Shown here piece after piece: positions 29,551 to 39,384 of a DNA stretch of 64,000 nucleotides. The notes beneath the pieces are model-generated. The model was not told where the DNA came from. It worked only from the letters and a program-made list of their open reading frames with translations, and made no database searches. Position 1 is the stretch's first letter. Each line of letters begins with the position of its first letter. The DNA is from Desulfosarcina cetonica JCM 12296. Its GTDB lineage: Bacteria > Desulfobacterota > Desulfobacteria > Desulfobacterales > Desulfosarcinaceae. Where the stretch lies: contig NZ_BBCC01000014.1 of NCBI RefSeq assembly GCF_001311845.1, positions 1 to 64,000 on the forward strand, read 5' to 3'. The translations under genes were made by a program, and so were the position numbers.

Positions 29551-30867
29551 ATGCCGGGTAAAATGCCATATGAAAAGTACCAGCTTGACAATTATTTTGA
29601 GAAATATTCATATGTTAACAAAGAAGTAATCATAAAGGAAGACCTTCTTCGCCTGGGAGTATCTTTTACCTCCAGCGCTTTGGAAGAATCCTCCAAATTC
29701 GCGACAAAATCTTATTATCTGTTTTCATACGACGCCATGGATGTGGACGATATGAAGAACAAAGAGTTTATCAAGGCGCCGGAGTGCTTTAAATTCAAGG
29801 GCGGCCCTTATAATCTCAGACCTTCCAACAACAAAACCTGCCTAGATAAGCCCGAGAAGACGCCATATAAAGTCGATTACGTCGATGGTGAACTGAAACT
29901 GTTCTGGGAAGACAATTACCTGGCCGATGTAGAACTTCGCCCCAAACCCCCCTATTATGCCCATACGCTTCCGGACGGAACGCCTTACTCGGATGTGGCG
30001 GCTTCTGTTTTCTTCGGTTATCTGACGTTCTGCACGATCTTAAGAAGTTGTCAGTACTGGGGTAAAAAAGAGGAGTGCATCTTCTGCGACATCAATACCA
30101 ATGCCCGAAAACAGTCTAAAACCGGCAGACCCTTTATGATTCACAAAAGTGTTGAAGACGTCGTTACGGTAATTGATACCATTTTCAATAAAGAACGGGA
30201 GGATATCAATCATTCCCTTCTGTTGACCGGGGGGGCCATCTTCAAGCAGACCGCCCAGCTCAGCGGTATGGAAAACGTTGAATTCTATGCACAATATATC
30301 CGCGCCATTCGAGAGAAGATCGGCAATCGATGGGGGATCCACCAACAGACAACGGCCCTGACCATCCCTGAATGCAAAGTGTTAAAGGAAGCCGGTGTCG
30401 ATTGCCACCATGCAAACATTGAGGTCTGGGATAAGGATCGGTTCAAAGTTTATTGCCCTGGAAAGCAGCAGTTGATCGGCAGGGACGAATGGATCAAGCG
30501 GGTGTGTGATTCCGTGGACGTCTTTGGCGAAGGGCATGTTGTACCAACCTTTGTAAGCGGCTGCGAACTTGCCAAGCCCTGGGGGTTCGAGAAGTGGGAA
30601 GATGGGGTGAAATCAATGAAGGACGCCTGGGAATTTCTCATGTCCCACGGCGTTACGCCAAGAAGTTCCAGCTGGATTATTGAACCTAATTCAGTTCTGG
30701 GTCAATATGATCAGCCCGTCATTCCCCTTGACTACTACATTGAAGTAGACATTGCCTGGTATGAAACATGGAAAAAATACAACCTGCCACCGATCTATAA
30801 TTTTACCCCCATGGGCCCTGGTCGTTGCCTGAGCATCAACAGCGGGCATCTCGATATGGGATCATGA
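29551..30867 (+). CDS. Radical SAM enzyme with expanded CX8CX2C cluster motif
   Basis: 438 aa, intact, with AAAAGGAG 4-11 bases upstream. Around residue 165-185 the sequence LRSCQYWGKKEECIFCD gives Cys-X8-Cys-X2-Cys; the last two cysteines with the aromatic before the third match the radical SAM pattern, while the first spacing is 8 rather than 3. The GGE-like motif follows as LLLTGGAIFK, and later stretches IHQQTTALTIPE and GVDCHHANIEVWD fit a radical SAM barrel. Such enzymes cleave S-adenosylmethionine with a 4Fe-4S cluster to start radical chemistry. It is the first gene after a sigma54 promoter, 74 bases upstream of hyuA, so it probably acts early in the pathway. The reaction is unknown. 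Confidence 0.78.
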   Translation: MPGKMPYEKYQLDNYFEKYSYVNKEVIIKEDLLRLGVSFTSSALEESSKFATKSYYLFSYDAMDVDDMKNKEFIKAPECFKFKGGPYNLRPSNNKTCLDKPEKTPYKVDYVDGELKLFWEDNYLADVELRPKPPYYAHTLPDGTPYSDVAASVFFGYLTFCTILRSCQYWGKKEECIFCDINTNARKQSKTGRPFMIHKSVEDVVTVIDTIFNKEREDINHSLLLTGGAIFKQTAQLSGMENVEFYAQYIRAIREKIGNRWGIHQQTTALTIPECKVLKEAGVDCHHANIEVWDKDRFKVYCPGKQQLIGRDEWIKRVCDSVDVFGEGHVVPTFVSGCELAKPWGFEKWEDGVKSMKDAWEFLMSHGVTPRSSSWIIEPNSVLGQYDQPVIPLDYYIEVDIAWYETWKKYNLPPIYNFTPMGPGRCLSINSGHLDMGS

Positions 30868-30941
30868 GCACTTCAATGACCTTGAATGCGATAGAGTGGC
30901 CATTCTTCAGCTGGCACGAATGAAATAAGGAGATAAATCAA

Positions 30942-33058
30942 ATGAAATACAAGCTAGGCATTGATGTTGGCGGGACTTTCACAGATTTTTTGCTTGTCGA
31001 CGAAAATGGCGATCATAACATTTTCAAGTCTCTGACAACGCCGAAGAATCCTTTCGGCGGCGTTAACGCCGGTCTTAATAAAATAGCTGAATTTACTGGT
31101 AAAACAAACGGAGATTTTTTAAGTAGCCTTGAACTTATTGTGCATGGCACCACCATTACCACCAATGCAACATTGACCCGAAACGGCGTCAAGACTGCGT
31201 TTATCACGACAAAAGGGTTCAGAGATATTTTAAACATGCGGCGCGGACTGCGGTCCCGTCAATACGATTCCCGATACGAACCACCGCCAGAGTTTATTAA
31301 ACGCAGAGACATCTTTACCGTTACCGAAAGAGTGGATTGCAAGGGAAATATTCTCGAGTCAATTAACGAAGAAGAAATGAGAGAAATCATTGAGCGGATA
31401 AAAAAGAACGGCGACTACAAAGCCATTGGAGTGAGTACGCTCTTTTCCTATGTCAACCCTGAAAATGAGAAAAAAATAGGGAAAATGCTGAGAAAAGCAT
31501 TCCCTGATGTTTATGTTTCGCTTTCACACGAAATCCTTCCGCAGGTCAGATTCTATGAACGGAACAGCACAATCGCTTTGAATGCCTATGTGGGCCCCAT
31601 TTTATCCGAGTACCTTGACCGCGCTGAAGGCGGACTGCAAAAGGACGGATTTGAAGGACTACTGCTTATCATGCAATCCAACGGAGGGGTTATGTCTCCG
31701 GAGATGAGCAGCCGTTTTGCGGTCAACACGCTTCTCTCTGGGCCAGCGGGGGGTCCTGTTGCCGGCCAGTTCGTTAGCGGAATTCACGGTTTGAACAATA
31801 TTATCACGGTCGATATGGGCGGAACGAGTTTTGATGTTTGTCTTATCAAAGACGGCCAGCCGGCTATAACGACGGAAGGTGACATTGGCGGATACCGAAT
31901 CGCCTTACCCACGCTTTATATTGAAACCATTGGCGCCGGTGGCGGAAGCATCGCTTCCGTCGATTCCGCCGGACTGCTCCAGGTCGGCCCCCAGAGCGCC
32001 GGTGCGTCTCCAGGACCAGCTTGTTATGGCCTTGGCGGAACAGAACCCACGGTTACCGATGCGGATTTAATCCTGGGCTATCTTTCTCCGGATTACTTTC
32101 ACGGCGGCGATTTGATGCTGGATAAAAACGCGGCGGTGAAGGCAACCGACGAAAAAGTAGCTCAACGATTGGGTATCACCGTGAATGAAGCCGCCAACGG
32201 CATTTATCAAATGATCAACAGCAATATGGCCATGGGGGTCAAACTGGTTTCTGTGAGCAAGGGGCACAATCCCATGGATTTTGCATGGTGGTTGCCGGCG
32301 GAGCTGGGCCGATCCACGCGGCGCCCATCGCCAAGGAAATGGATATTCCACTTATCATCGTTCCTCGGGGGTCGTCAGTCTTTTGCGCATCCGGCATGCT
32401 GATGAGCGATCTCAAACATGACTATGTGACTACCTATACTTCCGAATTCTCAAAGATAGATATCAATCGTGTCAATCAGATATGCAAGAAATTGCTGGCG
32501 GAGGCAAAAGACACCCTGCAGAAAGAAGGAATTCGCCCTGAAAACATTCTCAGTTTATTCAGCGCCGACATCCGCTATCTGGGTCAATTCAACGAAGTCA
32601 ACATCGATCTTTCCTTTAATGAATCGGAATCCTTTGGTGAGGATAATGTTAAATATTTAAATAAATTATTCCACAAGACCCACGACTCCCTTTATGGATA
32701 CAGTTTGCCCAACGCCGAGCTGGAACTGATCAACATTCGACTTCAGGCAGTTGGAAAAACAGAAAAGCCGGCCTTCCGGGAAAGTCCCCGTCAATCCTCC
32801 GATGCATCGCATGCATTGAAAAACAACCGCCAGGTTTTTTTCTACGGCAAGTTTATGAGTACGCCGGTTTATGACGGCCTTTTGCTAAAACATGGAAATA
32901 TTGTCTTCGGCCCCGCCATTGTTGAAGAACCGACGACAACCATCGTGGTACCACCCGACTTCGATCTAACCTGTGATTCTCATGACAATTATCTGCTGCA
33001 TCGAAAAGATCAGAATCTGGAAGAGGTTATTTCCATATTAAAAGAGAGACTTCAATAA
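30942..33058 (+). CDS. hyuA: Hydantoinase/oxoprolinase family subunit A (frameshifted)
   Basis: About 705 aa. The ATPase core shows KLGIDVGGTFTDFLLVDENG at the start and ITVDMGGTSFDVCLIKDG around residue 290, with IVHGTTITTNATLTRNGVK between them; the C-terminal part contains EEPTTTIVVPPDFDL. These are hallmarks of HyuA, the ATP-binding subunit of N-methylhydantoinase, 5-oxoprolinase and acetone-carboxylase relatives, which phosphorylate a lactam or carbonyl to open or carboxylate it. AAGGAG precedes the ATG. One C is missing near 32284 (GCC to GC). HyuB follows 11 bases downstream. HyuAB-type enzymes open lactam rings in anaerobic indoleacetate breakdown, a useful parallel. Confidence 0.87.
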
Positions 33059-33069
33059 AGGAGACGACA

Positions 33070-34821
33070 ATGGGAAATAAAAAACTTGATCCAATTACTC
33101 TTTCTGTTCTGGCAAACCGTTTCGAATCTGTTTGTAGCGAGATGGGCGAAACCATGCTGCGGACTTCCCATTCCCCGATTTTCAGCGAGGCCAGAGATTT
33201 TGTAACCGGAGTCTTTGACGCCAATGGCCGCATGATCGCCCAAAAACCGTATATAGCCGTTCTGGCTGGTGCACTTCCCTATTGCATGAAAGCAATTCTC
33301 GACTTTTACGATGGCGATATCCAGGATGGGGACGTTATCCTGACTAACGACCCTTATCTGGGAGGCAATAACCATATGCCGGATTTCACCGTTGCACGGC
33401 CCATCTTCTCAGGAGATGAAATTATATTTTGGGCGGTCGCCAAGGGCCATATGGTCGATACCGGCTCCGAGGGATGTTGCGGTTACAATCCCGAGGCCAG
33501 CAACATATGGCAGGAAGGCATTCGGATTCCCCCCTCGAAAATATACAAGCAGGGAAGATTCAACCGAAGCGTGTGGAACCTTCTATTGAACAATGTAAAA
33601 ATGCAGTCCCTGTTTGAAGGTGATTTAAATTGTCTTGTGGGCGCTACCACGTTGGGAGAGCGAAAGCTGAAACACGCCATGAAGACAAATGGGGTCAGGA
33701 CGCTTCTTCAGGCAGTGGATCAGATCATCGAAGCCACTGAAAATCATATGCGGGAAGAAATCCGCAAGATACCCGATGGAGAATACAGTGCGGAAAGGCA
33801 TATGGACCATGACGGGTTCGTGCGGGACAAAAAAGTCAAGATCAAGCTTACCGTCAAGGTTAACGGCGATCGAATCATCTTCGATTTTACGGGATCCGAC
33901 CCACAGGTGCAAGGGCCCATCAATAATACGGAAGCCAATACGTTCTCTTCGGTATGCCTTGCCTTGTTTATGACCATTGATCCGGATATCCGCAAAAACG
34001 GCGGCGCGCTTGCGCCCATTGAACTGATCGCGCCGCAGGGTAGTGTGGTCAACTGCCAGGAGCCTGCGGCCTGCACCGCTTCCACCATTTGCGGTACGGC
34101 AACGATTGTGGAGGCGGTGTGGCTTGCTCTCTCCCAGGCCGTGCCGGAACTGGCCCAGGCGTCCTGGGGGCGTTGGTCGGCGCCGGCCACAATGGGTTTC
34201 AATGACCGAACCGGCCGGCTCTTTGGTGACATTCACTTCATGAGCAAAGGCGGCGCTGGAGCCACCCTGGGCTATGATGGATGGAATCATCTCGGCGTGA
34301 TCTCCTGTGCAGGCGGTTTGAGATCTCCGGATCCAGAGTTGCACGAGTTGGTCACTCCCTATCGGATATTGCAGTACGAATATCTGGCGGACAGTTGCGG
34401 CCCCGGCAAATGGCGGGGAGGCATGGGTACCGCATACAGATGGCTCGTTGAGGCGGATGGCATCATCTCTGACAATTTTGGAGACGGGCTGATGCCGGAA
34501 ACCGGCCCCTTCGGCATTGTCGGAGGAAAAGGCGGCAAACCGAGCAGCCTTCTCGTGACCAGGCCTGACGGTTCCACCGAGGATCCCGAGGTGCACAAAT
34601 TTGTGACGCTCAACAAGGGTGATGTGTACAGCATACAAGGCGCCGGAGGCGGTGGTTATGGCGATCCTTTTGAACGTTCCATTGACAAGGTTGTCGACGA
34701 TGTTCTCGATGAGTTGATTTCCCTGGAAACCGCCCGAGAAGAATACGGCGTTGTCTTGGATCTGGAAACCATGCAGGTTGACAAGGAATCGACCAATCGG
34801 CTGCGGGAAGCGAGGAAATAG
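33070..34821 (+). CDS. hyuB: Hydantoinase/oxoprolinase family subunit B
   Basis: 583 aa, intact, with AAAGGAG upstream. Typical HyuB features: LDPITLSVLANRFESVCSEM at the start, ETMLRTSHSPIFSEARDF, DVILTNDPYLGGNNHMPDF and the C-terminal GAGGGGYGDPFERS. HyuB provides the metal-dependent hydrolytic half of an ATP-driven cyclic-amide hydrolase together with HyuA. The operon order radical SAM-hyuA-hyuB ends here with a hairpin at 34830-34856. The alternative is a carboxylase of the acetone carboxylase type, but the gamma subunit of that enzyme is absent. Confidence 0.88.
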   Translation: MGNKKLDPITLSVLANRFESVCSEMGETMLRTSHSPIFSEARDFVTGVFDANGRMIAQKPYIAVLAGALPYCMKAILDFYDGDIQDGDVILTNDPYLGGNNHMPDFTVARPIFSGDEIIFWAVAKGHMVDTGSEGCCGYNPEASNIWQEGIRIPPSKIYKQGRFNRSVWNLLLNNVKMQSLFEGDLNCLVGATTLGERKLKHAMKTNGVRTLLQAVDQIIEATENHMREEIRKIPDGEYSAERHMDHDGFVRDKKVKIKLTVKVNGDRIIFDFTGSDPQVQGPINNTEANTFSSVCLALFMTIDPDIRKNGGALAPIELIAPQGSVVNCQEPAACTASTICGTATIVEAVWLALSQAVPELAQASWGRWSAPATMGFNDRTGRLFGDIHFMSKGGAGATLGYDGWNHLGVISCAGGLRSPDPELHELVTPYRILQYEYLADSCGPGKWRGGMGTAYRWLVEADGIISDNFGDGLMPETGPFGIVGGKGGKPSSLLVTRPDGSTEDPEVHKFVTLNKGDVYSIQGAGGGGYGDPFERSIDKVVDDVLDELISLETAREEYGVVLDLETMQVDKESTNRLREARK

Positions 34822-34829
34822 AATTGGCC

Positions 34830-34856
34830 CCAGCCCCTCATTGAAAGAGGGGCTGG
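34830..34856 (+). terminator. Stem-loop after hyuB
   Basis: A perfect 10-bp GC-rich stem (34830-34839 with 34847-34856) with a 7-base loop, starting 8 bases after the hyuB stop. No T-tract follows, so it may be a weak terminator or protect the 3' end of the upstream message. Confidence 0.55.
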
Positions 34857-34949
34857 CGAAGTATTTCCTTCGATGTGTGGGTTACACATTATTTTGAATG
34901 CTAAAGATCCCATGGGCCGTCTCCGATGCCTCAACGGGAGGTGAATGAC

Positions 34950-37226
34950 ATGCAGAACGAAATGAAGATTGTCGGGAAAAGAGTTGTCCGCAGCGACACG
35001 TTGGCCAAGGTCACCGGCCAGGCACGGTATACCGCTGACTTGAAGATGCCCAACATGCTGGTGGCGAAAGTGCTGCGCAGCCCGCATGCCCACGCCAAGA
35101 TCAACCGTATCGACGTCAGCGAGGCCCTGAAAATGCCGGGCGTGAAAGCGGCCATCAGTGGCTTTGACGGCTATGGAATCAAATGGGGGGTCTTTCGGTA
35201 CACCCAGGATCACGCCATGCTTCCCACGGACAAAGTCCGCTACATCGGCGAGGATGTAGCCGCGGTCGCGGCCGTGGACGAGGAAACGGCCATCGAGGCA
35301 CTCTCCCGCATCAAGGTCGATTATGAGCCCCTGCCGGCCGTTTACGATCCCATCGAAGCCATGCAGGACGGCGCGCCGCTGATCCACGACCAATACAAGA
35401 ACAACATCAACATTCATGTGAATATCGAGGAAGGGGAGGTCGACAAGGCCATGGAGAGTGCCTTCCTCGTCCGGGAGGATACGTTCAAATCCGCCGGCGA
35501 AGCTACGCCATGATGGAACCCTATGCGGTCGTGGCATCCTATCGAAATGGTTACCTCGACCTGTGGATGCCCAATGCCGGGCCTCACGTTCGTGCCAAAG
35601 CGATCGCCAACCTGCTCAAGATGCCGCTGAACAAGGTGCGCGTGCGCCACATCAATTCCGGCGGTGCCTTCGGCGGCCGATCGGAGGTGGCCCCCGGCGA
35701 TCTCGTCGCATCGCTTCTGGCCATGAAGAGTGGCAAACCGGTAAAGCTCGTTCTTTCCCGCGAGGAGAACGCCACCAGCACGAGACAGATTCACGACATG
35801 ATCGCAACGATCAAAACCGGAATGGCAAAGGACGGCACCATCGTCGCCAAGGACTATCGGGTGATCTATGACGGCGGCGCCTACAGCTCCACAGGCCCCA
35901 TCGCCACCTCGATTCCCTATTATGTGTACGAGGAATGCTATCGTTTGCCCAATGTCCGTTACAACGGCTACCGGATCATCACCAATAAAGGCATCAGGGG
36001 AATGTATGGATGCCACGGAAGAGCCTTTCTGGGAGGTAACGAGGCTCAGATGGATCTGATGGCCAAAGAACTCGGCATGGATCCTGTGGAGATACGCCTC
36101 AAGAACGGCCTCACGGCTGGTGAAATGACGGCCACGAAATCCAAGATCTCCAGCTGTGGCCTCAAAGAGACCATAGAAATAACGTCGGAGAAGACGGACT
36201 TCAAAAAAAGATGGGCCCAGGCACAGAACCCCAAAGGCATCGGATGGGGTGTATTGCCATTATGTGCGGCTTTCCTATGGGTTTTCGTTCCCTGTCGACC
36301 TGTTATCTCAAAATCAATGATGACGGCTATGTGACGCTCGTGACCGGCGTCGTGGACAACGGGCAGGGAAACGAATCCATGGTGATTCAGGCCGCCGCCG
36401 AGATCCTCGGTGTGCCCATGGAGGACATCAACCTCGTGAATGCCGACACGGAAGTCACCAACCTCGATCCGGGCGCTATTCACAAGCGGCCGCCTTCGTC
36501 AGCACCAACGCGGTGAAGGTGGCTTGCGAGAATGCACGCCAGCAGATTGTCGCCATTGCAGCGGAAAAACTGGGTGTGCCCGAGGCGGACATCGCCCTGA
36601 AAGACCGGCTTGTTTACTCCATGGAAAATCCGGAAAAGAAAATGCGCCTTTCCTGGGTGGTGAGAGAAGCCTTTGCCAGAGCTCAGCCGATCGCCGCCAC
36701 GGGAACGTTTTTCCCCCATATAGATCTGAAAAGAGAATGGATTTCAAGGCCCTGGGGCCAGATGGCGGGAACATTTTCCTATGCCACATCCGTGGCCGAG
36801 GTTGCCATTGATCCGGAAACCGGAGAAATCACGGTTCCCCATTTCACGGCCGCCCACGATTGCGGGCGGGCCATCAATCCCATGGCCGTAGAAGGGCAAA
36901 TGGAAGGCTCCGTTCAACAGGCGGGAATGGCGGCCATCACCGAAGGCAACCTGTGGGATGGCGGCCACCTGCTGAATCCGGATCTGCTGGACTATAAAGT
37001 CCCGCTGGCCTGTGACATGCCGGAGATCGACGCCATCATCGTGGAATCCATTGATCCGGTGGGACCGTTCGGGGCCAAGGAAGGCGGTATTGCCATCCGT
37101 ATGAATGCCTACAGTGCCATTGCCTGTGCGGTATCGCAGGCCACGGGCACGCTTTTCAAGGAATTTCCCCTGACGCCGGACAAGGTTTTGGAACTGGTAG
37201 AAAACGGGAAGGAGGAAACAAGATGA
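34950..37226 (+). CDS. Xanthine-dehydrogenase-family molybdenum subunit 1 (frameshifted)
   Basis: About 759 aa from ATG 34950, with GGGAGGTG upstream. Aldehyde oxidase/xanthine dehydrogenase domain 1 (KVTGQARYTADLKMPNML, LRSPHAHAKI), then molybdopterin-binding regions INSGGAFGGRSE, RGMYGCHGRAFLGGNEAQ, DNGQGNESMVIQAAAEI and HDCGRAINPMAVEGQMEG. Three bases are missing, near 35502, 36243 and 36486, each in a G run; all four pieces then join. The final active-site block reads GPFGAKEGGIAIRMNAY. Relatives have Glu where this protein has Ile (compare GAKSAGESG in the second copy), so the usual catalytic base appears to be missing. It is the first gene of a large-FAD-FeS operon. Confidence 0.87.
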
Positions 37227-38167
37227 TCCTGCCTGATTTTGAGTATAGGAAAGCCGAGACGGTTGCCGATGCCATCGGTCTTTACAACGAATTCGCCGGG
37301 AATGTGCGCTATCTGGCCGGTGGTACCGATCTGATGCCCCTGCTCAAACACCGGTTGTCGACACCGGCGGTGGTCATCGACCTCAAGGGCATCCTTGATC
37401 TCAGCACCATCACCGCTCAGGACGGATGGTTGACCATCGGGGCCAATGTCACGCTCTTTGCCCTCAAGCAGAATCAAACCATACGAGATTATTTCCCTGT
37501 GTTTTACCAATCGCTGGAGGCTACGGCCTGTGAAACCCTTCAGATGCGGGGCACCATTGGCGGTAATCTTCTCCAGGATACACGCTGCATTGAGTACAAC
37601 AAATCCAATGACTGGCGGGTTGCCCGAGGCTTTTGTCTGAAGATGGGCGGCAAGACATGCAATGTGGTGCCAGGTGCCCGGGTCTGTCTGTCCAACTATT
37701 GCAGCGACAACGCGCTGGCATTGATTTCGCTGTCGGCAACGGTGAAAGTAATCGGTCCCGGGGGTGAGCGAGCAATGGCAATAGAAGAAATCTTCAGTGG
37801 CAAGGGCAGCAAGCCCTTTGCTCTCGAGCCTGGCGAGATACTCACCCATATCCGTATCCCGATGGAGAAATCCAAAGGCGCATATGAAAAATTGCGGGTC
37901 CGAAAATCCATCGACTATCCCCTGGTGGCGGTGGCGGCCTGCTTAAAAGAAGATAATGCCCGGATCTGCGTGGGCGGTATCGGGCCGGCGCCCCGGGTCT
38001 ATGACCTGAAGGGCTTGGGTACAGATCGTGTCGTCGATGCGTCCCGCAGTACTTATGCCGACGCAAAGGCGGTGAGCAATACCACACTCTCCCCTGAATA
38101 CCGGAAACGAATGGCGGGGGTATTGTTTCGAAGAGCTGTCAATAAAGCCCTGAAGGAGGAAAAATAA
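37223..38167 (+). CDS. Xanthine-dehydrogenase-family FAD subunit 1
   Basis: 314 aa, intact. FAD-binding VRYLAGGTDLMPLLKHRL near residue 30 and TLQMRGTIGGNLLQDTRC near 100 are the two FAD loops of the CoxM/HbaC family. The Cys-rich insertion (DTRC...ARGFC...KTC...VCLSNYC) resembles 4-hydroxybenzoyl-CoA reductase beta subunits, which hold an extra 4Fe-4S cluster; this is suggestive only. The start overlaps the large-subunit stop by 4 bases and the stop overlaps the FeS-subunit start by one base. Confidence 0.87.
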   Translation: MILPDFEYRKAETVADAIGLYNEFAGNVRYLAGGTDLMPLLKHRLSTPAVVIDLKGILDLSTITAQDGWLTIGANVTLFALKQNQTIRDYFPVFYQSLEATACETLQMRGTIGGNLLQDTRCIEYNKSNDWRVARGFCLKMGGKTCNVVPGARVCLSNYCSDNALALISLSATVKVIGPGGERAMAIEEIFSGKGSKPFALEPGEILTHIRIPMEKSKGAYEKLRVRKSIDYPLVAVAACLKEDNARICVGGIGPAPRVYDLKGLGTDRVVDASRSTYADAKAVSNTTLSPEYRKRMAGVLFRRAVNKALKEEK

Positions 38168-38629
38168 TGGAAACGGTTAACGTTACCTTGCGCATCAATA
38201 ATGAACTCACCACGCTCCAAGTGAAGCCTAACGAAACCCTCCTTGAAACCCTTCGCGAACGGCTTGATCTTACCGGGGCGAAAGCGTCCTGCGGCATGGG
38301 TTCCTGCGGTGCCTGCACCGTGGAGGTGAATGGCATGCCGCTGCGGTCATGCATTGCGCTGACCGTTGAAATGGATGGCGCTGAAATAAACACCGTTGAG
38401 GGGTTGAAGGAAGAAGAAAAGCTCCATCCGCTTCAGGAATCCTTCATGGAAGAAGGTGCCGTTCAGTGCGGTTTTTGCACCTCCGGGATGATCATGACGG
38501 CAAAACACTTTTGGATAGAAACGCTGCGCCCACCAAGAAGAGATCATCAAGGCGCTCTCTTCCAATGTCTGCCGGTGCACCGGCTATAAAAAAATCGTCA
38601 CGGCCGTCGAGCAGGCGGCCACCAAATGA
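38167..38629 (+). CDS. Xanthine-dehydrogenase-family 2Fe-2S subunit 1 (frameshifted)
   Basis: About 154 aa. The plant-type cluster CGMGSCGACTV and the second cluster CGFCTSGM plus, in the shifted frame, VCRCTGYKKIV give the eight cysteines of CoxS-type subunits. A missing T near 38512 and a missing G near 38536 shift the frame twice; restoring both leads to the stop at 38627. The stop overlaps the next gene's ATG (ATGA). Confidence 0.87.
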
Positions 38630-38913
38630 AAATAACCATCGATTCAAATTTTCGAATCCAAAATTCGTTTGAGCCTCCCCTGCAGCTGGAACTGGAAGGG
38701 AGTGAACAGGGGTTGCAGGATATTCTGCAAAAGCTGACCGATATGCATCCGCCCTTGAAATTCATCGAGCATGGGGAAATGGGAGATGACCTGCACCACC
38801 TCTACCTGAATGGAGAGAGCCACTTTTCGTTTTCGGAAGGATTGAAAACAAAGATCAAGGATGGCGACACCATCCTGGTCGAAGCCTATCTGGAACCTCT
38901 GGATGGTCATTAA
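38626..38913 (+). CDS. MoaD/ThiS-like beta-grasp protein without terminal GG
   Basis: 95 aa. The C-terminal half, YLNGESHFSFSEGLKTKIKD then GDTILVEAYLEP, follows the MoaD/ThiS ubiquitin-like pattern. The family normally ends in Gly-Gly for thiocarboxylation; this one ends LDGH. It is translationally coupled to the 2Fe-2S subunit. It may help sulfurate or insert the molybdenum cofactor, or be a structural beta-grasp protein; both are inference. Confidence 0.62.
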   Translation: MKITIDSNFRIQNSFEPPLQLELEGSEQGLQDILQKLTDMHPPLKFIEHGEMGDDLHHLYLNGESHFSFSEGLKTKIKDGDTILVEAYLEPLDGH

Positions 38914-38928
38914 GGAGAAAAACAAGCC

Positions 38929-39348
38929 ATGAAGTTTGAAAAGATCGACCATCTTTGTTTTGCGGTAAAAAGCCTTGATCAGACCAAGAAAGTCTACGAG
39001 GAAGATTTTGGTATCGTCCCGGATTATGAATACGAGGCACCGTCGGAAAAGGTCAGGGTCGCGCGGTACTGCATCGGTGAGGTGGGCGTGGAGTTCATGG
39101 AAGCCACCGCCCCTGACAGCGAAGTGGCAACGTTTATCGAAGAAAAAGGAGAAGGTTTTTTTCTCATTTCCTACAAGGTGGATGACCTTGACAAGGCAAT
39201 GGACGAACTTAAAGCCAAATCCGTGAAACTCATCGACAACAAGCCGCGTGAGCTTTGCGGAAACCGATACGCGTTCGTCCACCACCCGCGCGAATTGAAC
39301 GGCGTGTTGACCGAGCTTCTGGACGGAGAATTTAACGTGAGCAAGTAA
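38929..39348 (+). CDS. VOC-family protein (methylmalonyl-CoA-epimerase-like)
   Basis: 139 aa with AAGGAG upstream. IDHLCFAVKSLDQTKKVYEE at the start and FVHHPRELNGVLTELLDGE at the end match the epimerase branch of the VOC superfamily, with the metal-binding His near the start (DHL), His/Glu in the second half, and Glu in TELLD. It may epimerise or isomerise a CoA thioester in the pathway. Two degraded relatives lie at 40010 and 54638. Confidence 0.8.
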   Translation: MKFEKIDHLCFAVKSLDQTKKVYEEDFGIVPDYEYEAPSEKVRVARYCIGEVGVEFMEATAPDSEVATFIEEKGEGFFLISYKVDDLDKAMDELKAKSVKLIDNKPRELCGNRYAFVHHPRELNGVLTELLDGEFNVSK

Positions 39349-39384
39349 GGATATCCGTTAACATGCAAAAAGAAAAAAGGGACT

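Noticed and set aside
33070-34821. Acetone carboxylase instead of hydantoinase-type HyuAB
   Set aside because: No gamma subunit is present, and the small spacing hyuA-hyuB with racemase and molybdoenzyme neighbours fits cyclic-amide hydrolases better; it is not fully excluded.
34950-37226. Reading the multiple frames of molybdoenzyme 1 as separate split subunits
   Set aside because: Each break is fixed by one base in a G run, and the pieces tile a single family protein without overlap or gaps.
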